From contig NC_074719.1 in the NCBI RefSeq assembly GCF_947242115.1, forward strand, positions 31,997,769 through 32,061,768: 64,000 nt of DNA, read 5' to 3'. This DNA comes from Biomphalaria glabrata. Its lineage: Eukaryota; Mollusca; Gastropoda; Planorbidae. Positions 1 through 11,700 of this stretch are shown in pieces. Numbering within the stretch: the first letter of the stretch is position 1; every line of letters starts with the position of its first letter. The position numbers and the translations under genes are program-made. Under the pieces are notes generated by a model. The model worked only from the letters and a program-made list of their open reading frames with translations, was not told the origin of the DNA and made no database searches.

Positions 1-296
1 ACAATGCAAGAGAGAATTACTTTAGTTTCAACTAAGATTTAGTGGATGAACAGTTGAAAAGGGGAGGGAGACTATCAGAAGGGAAGGACATTTGAACTAT
101 CTATATATATAATTCTCTTCTTCCCTCAACAGTTTAAACAAGAAGTAAAGGAAAGAGTACGAGAAAACAAGAGTAGTTTTCACACTACGGAAGACTGGCC
201 GCGCGCTTGAGTGTCGTTTTAATTTTTCAAACCCTGCCCGATCCCATCCAGCGGGAGGTTTGGACTAGGAACTAATCTATGTAATCTACTAAATAG
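1..296. other. No gene recognised
   Basis: AT-rich DNA with no open frame or recognisable domain. Its last 8 bases (289-296, CTAAATAG) are the left target-site copy of the hAT-like element that follows. Confidence 0.5.
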
Positions 297-913
297 CAGG
301 GCCGGACTAATCCGAAACGGATTTCGAGGGGCCAAGTTTGGGTAGGGAAGCGGATAATAAGTGAAATTTAAGAGTTTGTATTAGAAAATAAATTCGTCTA
401 TGCATTTTATTCATTCTTTACTACGTACAGAATTACTTTGCGAGCCTTGCGTGTAGCGAAGTCATACAGTATATCATAATAATTCTATTTCCTATATATA
501 GATCCCGCTCAATAGCAAGAATTACCAAATGTTTCAATCTATCTTTGAGAATTGTTGACCTCAGTAATTCTTCATTAGTTTTAGGCGCGAGAAGCTTCTT
601 TAACTAGATTACACAATGACGACTGATGCATAATTACGCGCGTGGGATTTGGCGTTTTCCATAATGAATAACATCTATATATGTTTCCGTATATTTTAAG
701 GACTTTTTCGTATATTTTATAATTTCGTGAGATTTCCAGGAGCTCCTGGTAAATCGACAGGAGGGCGCGGTAAATCTGTTTTAAGTTATAATTTGGTTTA
801 ATTTAATAATTTATACACCTAGAATTAGCGTGGGTCCTGTGAAAGTGCTGGTCCTATAAAAGTGCGGGACCCAATGCGGTGGCATAGGTTGCAGTGGCCT
901 AAAGCCGGCCCTG
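297..913. mobile_element. hAT-like non-autonomous DNA element (MITE)
   Basis: It begins CAGGGCCGGACTAA and ends with the inverted form GCCGGCCCTG. The flanking 8-mers CTAAATAG (289-296) and CAAAGTAG (914-921) match at 6 of 8 positions, fitting an aged hAT-type 8-bp duplication. A close relative lies at 30564-31286, with the same internal order (GGATAATAAGTGAAA, TTCATTCTTTACTACGTACAGAAT, GAGCCTTGCGTGTAGCGAAG). There is no transposase frame inside. The flanking words TAGCGGCGTATGCTACGCCG resemble 18438-18460, so it seems to have landed in another repeat. Confidence 0.75.
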
Positions 914-1059
914 CAAAGTAGCGGCGTATGCTACGCCGCCGGTCGACTATTTTTTAAGAGAAAAAACTTAAAGAATCACTCGACTGTTGCTGATAGTATG
1001 TGTGCCTATTGTTTCTCTGTTGTTCCCACTCAAATATAAAGTTCAGAATAGACCCACAC

Positions 1060-1950
1060 AAATCGCTATCTACATCATATAGTAAGATGAGTTGTAACGT
1101 AAAAGCTTCTTCTTCATCGTACTTATTGTAATGTTGGAGGGTTCAGATGACTAGACCAGTATCTGAGACGAACTACACAATGGTTTCCAGATTAGGCAGC
1201 TCTCCTTATAGTTTGTCTTCTATGGTGGTGTTTTGGGGACGTGTCTTATTTGGGCCATTTGTTGAAGAATACAGTTTTGAAAAACATGGTCGGCAATTTC
1301 TGGAAACATTCCACAAGAGCAAATTTCACTGGTTCCAAATTTCAGCTTCCGGAACTTTGTTGTCTCGTTCTGTTGTGTCTGGTTCTGATATGAAAAATTA
1401 GACGTTGGTGGTATTGGGATAATTTATAATAGGTTTCTTGTAATATGGATGAGAGCTTGTCCATTTCTCTTTTTTTTTTTTTATTCATTATTAGTTTCTT
1501 CATTTGTATTAGTGCTAGTATCCAATGGAGAACAGTTTTTCTCGCTGTTGCTAATGAGCTTTATAAGTGCTATCCCGAGTCGTTTCACATTGGAGGAATT
1601 TGAGTTTGTTCTGTTTTTGAATTTGGTCTGTTTTTTGCATCGGTCAGGAAGACATTTTGTTTGGCGTACTTGGGTGATTTGTTGGCGTGATAGCTGTCAG
1701 TGTTCCGGTGCTTCTCTTTCTGCTATATGGCTGCCAGAGAACTCACCATTGGCAATGGACTTGATTTATAACATTTATTAATTAATTTTTCTCCATTTGG
1801 CCATTCGTTGAGTATTCCATCTCCTCCATTTGTGGTGGCTTCTTGAGATAAACTCTGACCCAGTGGTTGTTAGGGAATTGAATTTAATTAGTAGAAGAGA
1901 GTTCACTAAATTCTTCAGCTCTGTAGGATTGTAGTCAAGGTTTTCTTTCT
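1060..1950 (-). mobile_element. I-group-like LINE, 3' part (RNase H to C-terminal zinc knuckle)
   Basis: Reading the minus strand, 1890-1720 resembles the RNase H domain seen intact at 63600-64000 (NNHWVRVY against NQWIRVY; AEREA shared). At 1395-1147 there is a C-terminal knuckle, CSCGMFPEIADHVFQNC (CxC-x8-H-x4-C), ending FVSDTGL and a stop. The likely 3' UTR follows with GATGAAGAAGAAG near 1110. Several frameshifts and stops interrupt it, so it is a dead 5'-truncated copy. Clade assignment (I/Nimb/Jockey-like, because of the RNase H) is from memory of these families. Confidence 0.65.
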
Positions 1951-2099
1951 TCTAATGTAATTTTTTGCAAACAATATATTTCTCCAAATGACATATTTCT
2001 CTATACAGCTGGCTGAGTCAACCTTGTCTGGTAATAATGTAATATTTTTATTGGCATATTTTGGATTTATTATTGATTTTTTAAAAAAGCCAAAAAAAA

Positions 2100-2531
2100 A
2101 AACTATGTTCTTTGCGAAAACTTTTACAATGATATTTAAGACAAATACATATTTAATGTTTGGAAGGACTACTTCATGAAACAAATCCCTAAATGAAACA
2201 TAATCTCAGTAGCAACGGGTGGTGAGCTTGCAAACATTTAAAAACAAAATGTTTCCAGTGTGTTTGACGATAGTATGTAATACATAGGAATTATTATTTT
2301 TACTAAAGTTTAAATTTTATTAATAAAAAGCTATAACTTAAATTTAATTTTTAAATTACTTTTTTACTATTCGACTCACTGATTATAAACTATAATTATA
2401 AATTAGTTATAAAAACGTAAAATTTAAAGCTAATGAATTTTCAAAAATGAAATATAACTGAAGCGGGAGTCTACCAAAAACCGGAAAACGTGGCAAGGGG
2501 TTTAAGAGACAAAAACGTTTGGGAACCACTG
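2100..2531 (+). mobile_element. hAT-like element right end, family copy A
   Basis: It shares long, ordered similarity with 10575-11005: TTTGCGAAAACTTT, AATGTTTG(G)AAGGACTACTTCAT, CCTAAATGAAACATAAT, and the end TTTGGGAACCACTG. The end, in reverse CAGTGGTTCCCAAA, is a common hAT terminus. No left end or transposase was found. The open frames here (1915-2184 minus, 1988-2179 plus) are chance. Confidence 0.55.
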
Positions 2532-2560
2532 CTCTAAGTTCTCACAAATTAAGTTACTCA

Positions 2561-2840
2561 CTGAGACTTGAGCAGTCTCAGTGGCTTTAGTTCCATCGAG
2601 TTATTCATTGAGACTTGATCTGTCTCTGTGGCTGAAGGTCCAATAGTCAGTGAGACGCGAGCTGTCTCTTTGGCAAAACACAATAGGTCTGTGAGACGTG
2701 AGCTTTCTCTGTGGCTGAAGGTCCATTGGTCAGTGAAACGTGAGCTGTCTCTGCGGCTGAAGATCCATTGGTCCGTGAAACGTGAGCTGTCTCTGTGGAT
2801 GAAGGTCCATTAATACGTGAGCTGTCTCTGTGGCTGTCGG
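2561..2840 (+). repeat. 42-bp minisatellite, about 6 copies
   Basis: Units read roughly GAGCTGTCTCTGTGGCTGAA then GGTCCATTGGTCAGTGAAACG T. Copies differ by point changes and one shortened unit. Because 42 is a multiple of 3, both strands stay open and give spurious repetitive peptides. Confidence 0.8.
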
Positions 2841-2844
2841 AAAA

Positions 2845-3809
2845 CATGTCCCGCAAAACCTCATGCGACGCTCTGTCACAACTGACTACACTCTTGGAAT
2901 TACATGCCTGTATTTCGCTTAAGATTTTATATCGAAAAGGAAAGTTTTTTCGTCAAATCATCTGTTGAGGGGTTTTAAACTAAGAAATCTCTGGAGTTTT
3001 TTTGTTTTGTTTTTAATTCAAAACCCCATTTAGCTACGATCATAGAATTTGGTGACTGTAGTTTGCTTTAAAATAATATTGAAGAGAGAGGTTTTCAACT
3101 CTAAACGCTCTGTAGGGGAATTTTAAACTCAAAACCATCTTTAAAGAAAAAGCCATCTGGAGGAGGGGGATTTAAACTCGAAACCCCTTTGGCTACGCTC
3201 ATAGATTTTATAGTGTGTAATTTGCTTTTTTTTATATTGAAGAGGTACTTTTTAGCTTCAAACCCCAACTGGAAGGGGGAGGGGGGTTAAACTCAAAACC
3301 CCTTTGGCTACGCTCATAGAGTTTTTAGTGTGTAATTTGCTTTTTTTTATATTGAAGATGGGGTTATCGTTAATTTTGGAGGGGGGTTTAAAATCAAAAT
3401 CTTCCTCAACTGTGCTGTTGGAATTTGGGGATTGTTGTTTGCATTTTTTTGTTTTGTTTTATAGAAGAAGGGGATTTAACTGCAAAAACCTCTGGTAGGG
3501 GGTTTAAAATTCAAACCCCCCTGTAGGGGGTTTTAAACTCAAAGCCCCCTGGTAGAGGGATTTGTATCTCAAAACCCCCTGATAGTGGTTTTTAAAATCT
3601 CAAAACCCCCTGGTAGAGGGTTTTTAACTCAAAACTGCCTCGGCTGTGCTGTGGTAAGTGATGATTTAGTATTAAAATCTCACCTAAAATAAACAAAATG
3701 AAAGCAAAAATCAGGCACTTAATTCCGTCCCTCCATGCAGGGGGGGGGGTCATTTCGGGGGGGGGGGGGTTGAACCCACAAGAACCCCCCCCCCCCGGCT
3801 ACGCCCATG
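2845..3809 (+). mobile_element. G-rich repeat element ending in CTACGCCCATG, copy 1
   Basis: Built from degenerate repeats of TTTAAACTCAAAACCCC and GGTAGGGGG, with the recurrent phrase CTACGCTCATAGA-TTTAGTGTGTAATTTGC. It shares GGAAAACATGTCCCG and the 3' end (G runs, TTGAACCC, AAGAACCCCCC, GGCTACGCCCATG) with the element at 37742-39436, in the same orientation. The left terminus is missing or unrecognisable. Confidence 0.6.
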
Positions 3810-3844
3810 CAAATAGGTACCATTTTCGAGGCACAATAAGGAGG

Positions 3845-4532
3845 ACACTTTGCAGCCCTCAATATCTTGGACTCCAATGACCAGGATATCGACAAAACAA
3901 GTCAATATGCTAAACACAGCAGTCACAGTTACAACCCTGGAAGTAATGGGAAAGCTCCTTTCGGCCAAAAAACCCTGGGTAACAGAGAATATACTCCAAC
4001 TCTGTGACAAGCGGCTGGAACTTAAAGGGAACAAGTTATCCGACCCAAAACATGCCCATGAATACAAAAGTGTCACCATACAGATTATAAAAGGAAATGA
4101 AAGAAGCGAAGAAGTGGATAGAGAATAAGTTTAATTAAGTGTCGAGATATTAACCAGGGACTGAACAGGAATGACAGTAATACAGCGTACCAACTGGTCA
4201 AGGAGCTCACTACCTCAAAGCTAACACAAGACAAAACAACAGAGGTTTAACGGAGGAGACGGATGTGATAACAAAATGGACAGAATACTGTTCAGAGTTG
4301 TAGAACTTTGAAATATCCGGAATTCTAGAGATACAAAATGCCCCGACAGTATCCAACATCAACAATTATCCTATTCTTCGCTCGGAGTAGCAGCAGCAGT
4401 AAAAGCCCTGACAAAGGGAAAATCAGCCGGAGTTGACAACATTCCTAGTGAACTTTTACAGGCGGGAGGAGAAACTATGAAAAACGCAGTTTTTAAGATT
4501 TGTAGAAAGATCTGGTACACAGGAGAATGACC
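3845..4532 (+). mobile_element. LINE fragment (region before and into the reverse transcriptase)
   Basis: Translated pieces include KKPWVTENILQLCDKRLELK, then AAAVKALTKGKSAGVDNIPS and ELLQAGGETMKNAVFKICRK, ending WYTGE and a stop. This is the linker and first motif block of an endonuclease/RT non-LTR retrotransposon (the KGKSAGxDxIPxELLxxGG signature). Frameshifts separate the pieces. The 3' part may correspond to the family at 12570-13125. It is joined at its right to unrelated repeat DNA. Confidence 0.75.
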
Positions 4533-4671
4533 CAAGATATTTGAGTTAGTAATTTTTTCTTTAAAGTTGCATTTTGGAAAAGTGCATTTTCCCCACTTGG
4601 GTGTCACCCCCTGATGGGTGTCACCCGGTGCGAACTGCACCCCTCCCCCGCACCTGCCTAGTGACGCCACT

Positions 4672-4905
4672 GACACAGAGGCACATTTTTTATCCCGTAC
4701 GATAGAACCAATTCGTATAAAATTCTTCCCTAGTACCATTAGAGAATGGAATGGGTTGCCAGAATCAGCCAGGAAAACCAACGACTTATCAGAGTTTAAG
4801 TCACAGATCAACATACATGACTAGATGGACACATGAAATGAGTAGGAGGTAACGATCTTCTTTTTGAAGTAACGTCTGTAGTAGATACGTGCACATTAGA
4901 AACAC
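4672..4905 (+). mobile_element. LINE 3' end (CR1/L2-like tail family)
   Basis: The frame 4675-4824 reads FFPSTIREWNGLPESARKTN, then LSEFKSQINIHD and a stop. The FxPxTIREWNxLP block is the end of many CR1/L2-type reverse transcriptases. Downstream, GAAATGAGTAGGAGGTAACGATCTTCTTTTTGAAGTAACGTCTGTA is the family 3' UTR, recurring at 39480-39665, 41440-41600 and 57725-57975. Confidence 0.7.
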
Positions 4906-6486
4906 ATCCTGCGACTGCAGAGAAAATGATTCACTGGCTAATCTCTTGGAACATTTGTATCGGCAGTTGTCATATTAAAACCTTTACAGTGGCGCCTCTC
5001 GGGAGCCACCCAGAATGCAAATGAGACGATTCACCCAAAAGTAACTAAAGCAAAACAAAATGTATCTAATTTAAAAGAATAAACTTTTCAGTCCTTGGAT
5101 CTGTTGGAAATTTAGCTCTGGATTTTTGTATGACTTAAAAAATGATTGCATGTTTCCATTACTATTCATAGTCATCAACTTGCAAAAAATGGGACCTAAA
5201 AAACAAACTTTCAAACTCAGAATAAAAGAGAAATAAAGCTATTTAACACAGATGTCACTTAAGGAGAGCAGCTTAAGCTTGAAGGAAATAAAATTAATAG
5301 AAAAAAATTGGCCCTACCTATGGAAAATACTGTTTAAATCATTTGAAAAAGACTTGTTTCTTTTTATGTGTTTTTCTCGATAATCACATTTTTGCTTCGG
5401 TCACCTTCTTTAATTTGTATCTACTTTTTTATTTATTGATGGATTCTTATGAAATTTGGAATATATGTTAACAACATAATGTAGTTCCATTCTATGAGCC
5501 AGTTTTTCAATATATGTCTTCATTTTTTTAAAATTTTTAACATTTTGTCTCCAAAATTGTGATTTTTATAGAAAAAAACATATCATAAGTTCGAATAAAA
5601 ATATTTAAAAAGTAAAAAGATTTATTCAATTTCTAAGTCTATAGCTTTCTAGATACATTGTTTAAGTATTGAATTCAAGTTATTGTTATTTCATTCATTT
5701 GCAACAAATACTTTAGGAGTAGGTTAAAGTTACCTTAAAAAATTCAATATGGCGGCATTTCCATGGCAACCAAAATTTTTTTAAAGATTTTTTTTACATT
5801 AGTTTAACTACATATATATGTATACCAAATATGAATGCATTTGGTTACAATATAAAAAAATTGCCCCAGGTGGTCCTCCTCCCCTTAATAAAGCCTCTAT
5901 AGGAGACTGTTTTGTTGGTCTAAGTCATATGGACACAAAATGCATTCTTTCTTAATAAAAAAAAATGAAGGATTCTGTGACTTATTAGCATATCCTACAA
6001 TCAAAGGTGCATCATCATTAATGAATTTATAGTTCGATTTTTTCTTATTTAATTAAGGCAAACAAATGAAACAAAAAGCAAGATCCAATTAATGTTAATG
6101 TAATTCTTACAATCAAGTTTATTAAATATTGTGTATAAATAAAAAATACAAGAAATTCTCTTTATAAAATGAAAAACAAAACACAATTTTCAAATATGCA
6201 AATAGAAAATGTAAGTTGTTGTATTTAAAAATACACCACCATAATATTATCTTGAATCAAAATATTTTAACCAAAACTCACAAGATATATTACCAAATGG
6301 AAATGCTAATTTATATTTAAAATCAGATTGCCTTTAAAACCTACAGGCAAGTGGTGTTGATTTGTGTAGTTAACACAAGAACCAACAAATGTACCATTTC
6401 CCCAAGTCTTTTGAAGAGTGGCATTAAAATATACTCTCTGTCTCTCTCTTTGACTGTCAAATAACAACTACCATTTGTAAGCCTCC
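4906..6486. other. No gene recognised; AT-rich repeat-like DNA
   Basis: No coding frame of note. The palindrome-like GTGGCGCCTCTCGGGAGCCAC lies near 4990, and poly-A/T runs are frequent. It may be old repeat DNA, but no termini were found. Confidence 0.4.
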
Positions 6487-7190
6487 ATGTACTAAATGAA
6501 ATCCCCCCCACAGGAAGGGGGGGGGGGGGGGTTAGGAACCTTGTGACTGATTTTTGCTTTGATTTTGTTTATTTTAGGTGAGATTTCAATATTAAACCAT
6601 CCCTTGCCCCAGTACAGCAAAGAGGGGGTTTTATTTTAAAATCCCCTTCCAGGGAGTTTTGTGGTTGAAAGCAGCCACTTCTATAAGACAAAAAAATAAT
6701 GATGCAAAAGACAATGCCCAACTTCCAAGAGCATAGCCAAAGGGGGAATTAGAATTTAAAACCCCCTCAGAATTTTTTTTTACAATAAAACCCCTTCTTC
6801 AATATAAGACTAAAGCATACATCAGTCACCATATTCTAAGAGAGTAGCAAGGAGGTGTTTTGTGTTTAAAAACCCCATCCAGAGGGTTTTGTGTTTAAAA
6901 ACCCCATCCAGAGGGTTTTGAGTTTAAAAACCCCCACCAGCAGGGTTTGAATCTACAAACCATCTCTTCAATATAAAAAAAAGCAAACTACACACTCACC
7001 ATGGAGGGTTTTGAGTTTAAACCTCCTCCTCCCAAGGGCTTTAAGTTTAAAACTCCTCTGGATGGTTTTGAGTTTAAAATCCCCCTACAGATAGCTTTGA
7101 GGTTGAAAATCCCCTCATCATTATTATTCTAATGCAAACTACAATCACCAAATTCTATGAGCATACTGTCATTAACCACAGGTAAAAGTA
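6487..7190 (-). mobile_element. G-rich repeat element, copy 2 (reverse orientation)
   Basis: On the plus strand it starts with C and G runs, then TTTTTGCTTTGATTTTGTTT and TAGGTGAGATTTCAATATTAA, the reverse complement of the 3' end of copies 1 and 3 (for example 39290-39345). The rest is GGGTTTTGAGTTTAAAAACCCC-type units, with AGAGCATAGCCAAAGGGG matching the CTACGCTC phrase in reverse. No clean terminus. Confidence 0.55.
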
Positions 7191-8732
7191 TAAAGACTGG
7201 GATTTACAACAAAACAACACAATTTAGGATGTAAATCCATATGTAAATGAATCCCTGCATAGATTATGCATAGATTATGAAATACTGTAATAGAATACAT
7301 ATTAATAAAATATTTTTCTTATAAATGCCATAATATTGTTAGAACAAATGTTTTATCAGACATACGTTCAAAAAGAAGTTCACATTAATAAATATATTCA
7401 TTTATCAGATTAAAAATCAAGGAAACTTACTAATATAGTTTATGCATAAACCAATGTTTATTTTGTAAAAAAAAACATGCTACAAGAAGCCATACTATAC
7501 AAATAAATGTCCATAACATGATTAAAATCAATTGTGTTAAACAAAAATTATTTTTTGTATAACCTGTATTTATTTCTTAAATAGAATGACATATTTATTA
7601 AAAAAGGGAAATGAGAAATCTGATTATGTTGTGATTTAAGAAACTTGCCACATGCTCTTATGAAATAAAAAGCTAAAAAATAAAAAATACAAATGTTTTT
7701 CTTTGTGCAGCAATATGACAACATAAAGCAAATATGTGGAAAGTTATAACAAGTAGAAATTTAGTTAAAGCACTCTGAGAATACAAACAGTGTTAAAGCA
7801 GAAGGCAGTGTGGACAAACACAAAAATGTTCTCTAATGAGAAGATTGTAAATTTGTATTTTAATCTCAGCAGTCATTAAAGTAATGTGGCTTGTGATTTT
7901 CCATCCTAGAAGAGTGTCACAGTGTCTTTTTTGTTTCTCACAGAAATGTGATGCAAGTTTTTAAGAAGACAAAAGAACTTTAATCTATTAAAGACATAGC
8001 TCAAAATCCAATGATTAAAAGCAATGTAATCAAAATATATAGAAAGAACTAACTAAATGACTTAAAATAAAAGTACCTTGAACATCTAACAAGCATCTTT
8101 TTTTTATAACCTACTCATTTGTCTGTCTAGAGCTAATTCCTTTGTCTTTAGACAATTATTTTCTTTTGAAGTTTCTTCAGCCCATGTCCTTGCCCTTTTT
8201 TTTTTACACATTTAGTCTAAGACATCAAAAATTCAACAAATTAGTCTTAAATCTTCTGCACAGCACAAGAAGTTGTTTTTTTTACTCCTTTTCTTCATGG
8301 GAAGTCACACCTATATAAGAAGTTTGTGTGTCAATACACAGGACATTAGGCACATTATTCCTGGATGAAATGTAAGTAGCTGCGACTTTCATAAACTATA
8401 CAAACACATTTTTTGTACAATATTCATAAAAGGACAAAAATATTAATTCCACATTGTGTTACAAGCAAACAAAAAAAGAGCTTGCTTTAAAGGAATAAAG
8501 TTCTTTAAAGATATTATCACATATTTGTACAAAGAAAAATCAAAAGCATTAAATAAAATCAAATACAGTTACAATGAACCTATTTTTATAGTACAATCAC
8601 TGTAAAAAGTTGTCATTATAGGAAGAAACATTCTGCATAAATGTATAACTTATCAGTTTAAGTCTCCATAATCTTTGTTTTGATTGACACAATATAAAAA
8701 AGAAATTAAGCACTGCAGTGAGAGTGGTAAGA
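7191..8732. other. AT-rich region downstream of the PhyH gene; probably includes its 3' UTR
   Basis: This lies 3' of the PhyH stop codon (8733) on the minus strand. Several minus-strand AATAAA words occur, but none can be singled out as the cleavage signal. The open frame at 8597-8899 (minus) is a wrong-frame read across the last coding exon. Confidence 0.4.
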
Positions 8733-11700
8733 TCACTTAACTTCCTTGTTGACAATAATAGTTTTATCTTGGCTAGGGTCCATAAAGTCTTTTTCAGACA
8801 TGTCTGTAATATTAGTGCATTCTTTGATTGCTGAATTGGACACCTGTAAACAGAAGTAACAAAAATAAATTTAATTATCTTTGTGTCTTTTATATTCAAT
8901 AATCTACAGACACTAGGGGGCTTGGTGGCTGAGCAGTAAAGGGCTTGGCTTCTGAACCAGGGGTCCCAGGTTCGAATGGTGGTGAAGACTGGAATTTTTA
9001 ATTTCAGGATCTTTGGGCGCCTCTGAGTCCACCCAGCTCTAATGGATACCTGACAAAGAAACAGATAACCTTTACATCATCTGCCCTATAGACCACAAGG
9101 TTTGAAAGGGGAACTTTACTTTTATATATACACTGCCCTGCTATAATTGCCAAAAAATGTTTAGATTCTTTTAGTGCCCAAAGTTTTATATTGATTGATT
9201 TACAGTTTCTAAGCTTCAGCTGAATTTTTTGACCAAATCTTTTGCTATTGGTATTTCTACAAAAACTTTTTTTGTTATTCTCCATGCTTGCTGCATTCTA
9301 AACATGGAAAAAGCTTTTCATAAAGTAAAAAACCATATTGAAAATGTAGGCCTATATTTCATCACTGTCATAGCCCTCTATATTGGTGAAACTACTACAT
9401 TTGTTCTTCTAAAAGTGTACATTTTCATCTTTAATTTATTTTTTTATACATATTTTATATATATTAAATGCACACATGCATAAACCATTTTTAAAACAAT
9501 ATGAAAATGTTAGTTCATGTTAGAAACTTATCAGATTGAAATGTCTATGCATAGTATAAATCAAACAGTTTTCATTTGTGCTGTTTGCCTTTTTTTTTCC
9601 TTAATATAATTTCAGTCTTCTTTCTGTATTCCAAAAGCAAATCCTTTAGCTTTTAAAATTAAATATTCTTATAGTATGCACTTACATACAAATCATTATA
9701 AAAATAAGCTTAAAATATAAATTTGTATATTAATCTAATAAAAGTCAAATTTTACTATTGCTTTTATTCTACTCAATATAAATGCAATGGCTAATTTAAA
9801 ACTTTCAAATTGTTTTAAATGCCAAATATTCTAAAGAATACTATTTTAAATGTATATATATATATATATATATTTAAAAAAAAAACATGGAAACAAGAAT
9901 ACATTTTTTTTTTGCTAAAAAAAAAAGTGTACTAATCAATTTTATGAAAAGTTGAAAAAAAAAAATTCAAATATATTCATCTCACCTTCTTTAAGGGAGT
10001 GTACTGTGGGTGATGATGTTCATAGACTGGATTGTTGCTGGCCTTGTTATAGGCACAAAGGAAAGCCCATCGACGATAGGGGCTCTGATTAGGAGCACTG
10101 TTGTGTAGCAAGTTAGAGTGAAAAAATAGAGCATCCCCTGAAATAAGAAAAGTAGGTTGGAGTGCAATGCTTATGTAGATCATAGTATTTTCATTTAACA
10201 TCTAAATTTGTAAACCAACTTCATTTGGAACATCGATGGTATGAGCTATAACATTAAAAGTTTCTTATGCTTGTGGAATTCTTAGCAAATGACATATACA
10301 GTTAGGGATCAGCGGAATCGCAGGCTCTGACAGGGCGTAGCACTGTGTGCTGCAAACTGCCTAAGGGTCGCCATGTTTGGGTATAGCTGCAAGGCAGCAG
10401 AGGTTTGAATTCAGTTTTCCTTCTGCTAGGTGGGTTCATTCAAGCTAATGAGTCCCTCCTGCCAAAGCTTAGTGGTTTAGGTGCCAGTTACTAGCCTTTG
10501 CCCCTTCTCCTGTTAATGAAAACAAGACCCAATATTTGAGCCAGACATGAAAGATCAAGAAAACATGAGAAACTGCTCTTTGCGAAAACTTTAACAATGA
10601 TACTTAAAGCTAATTAATTAAATAATTAATATTTAATGTTTGAAGGACTACTTCATAAAACAACAAATTCCTAAATGAAACATAATACTCGTAGCAAACG
10701 TATGGTATACCTGCAAAAAAAGCCCCACACATTTCCAGTGTCTTTGGAGATTAAAGTAATATATAATAATTGTTATTTTAATTGGTTTAAATTTAAATTT
10801 TACCAATAAAAAAGATCTTTCCAAATTTAAATGTAGCTTTTAATTACTTTTTCATTCTTCAACTCACTATAGTTAGAAATAAGTTTTTAAAAAATTGAAT
10901 TGGTGAATTTGCAAAAATGCAAAATAAGTTAAGCAGGGGGTCTACCATAATCCAGAAAACATGTTAAGGGGTCTACGAGACAAAAAAACTTTGGGAACCA
11001 TTGATATAGACCATAACACACACAAACATGAACACAATCTAATCTAACACTCCTCTCAATGCAAGTACCAGGTTCTAGCTCCACAAATTCTAGCGGCAAA
11101 ACTTTCTTCAACTGGTCAACCCTCTCAAGGTCGGCTCCAGTCTGACCCCCAACCATGACATGCTCAATGCGACCACACTTGTGAGAGCCTTCTAGAATCT
11201 GGGAGAACAAAAACAATGAGAAATTATTTGGAAAAAATTTATAATAATAATGAAGTCCATTTATGTAATGATTAATGCAAATATATTTTTGAAAAGTATC
11301 AATTATTAACAAGATGGTGGTTTCTGTAGACTGACATCATATATTACAAATGATAATCTAGTTAATTAGTTTATATGTGAATAATGTTCATATTCAATCA
11401 ATTGAAATTGCTTTGAGAGCTGATGATGCAAAAAGCCCTTAACTTTCTTAAAAACAAATGTCGAAGTGTAATTAGCCAAAAATAATTAATGTGGCAATTA
11501 TTGATAGTAACTGGGTTTTCTAGCCAAAGCAACATCAAAAGAGCATGAGTTTGGCTGTTTGTATCTATAAATTAGAACTAAACTACATGTAGTATGAAAT
11601 TTGAACAATGATCCAAAGTTGATAAAACTTATCTAACAAAACAAGTAACATAAAATATTTTTTTTTAAAAGACAATTCCTCCTTTAGTAAGCTGATGACT

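Noticed and set aside
1147-1781. Plus-strand frames of 84 and 110 codons
   Set aside because: Antisense to the decayed LINE at 1060-1950.
8915-9000. tRNA gene
   Set aside because: A and B boxes are present but no cloverleaf or acceptor stem; the tail marks it as a SINE. The same holds for 14085-14180, 14738-14979, 20870-20975 and 62504-62745.
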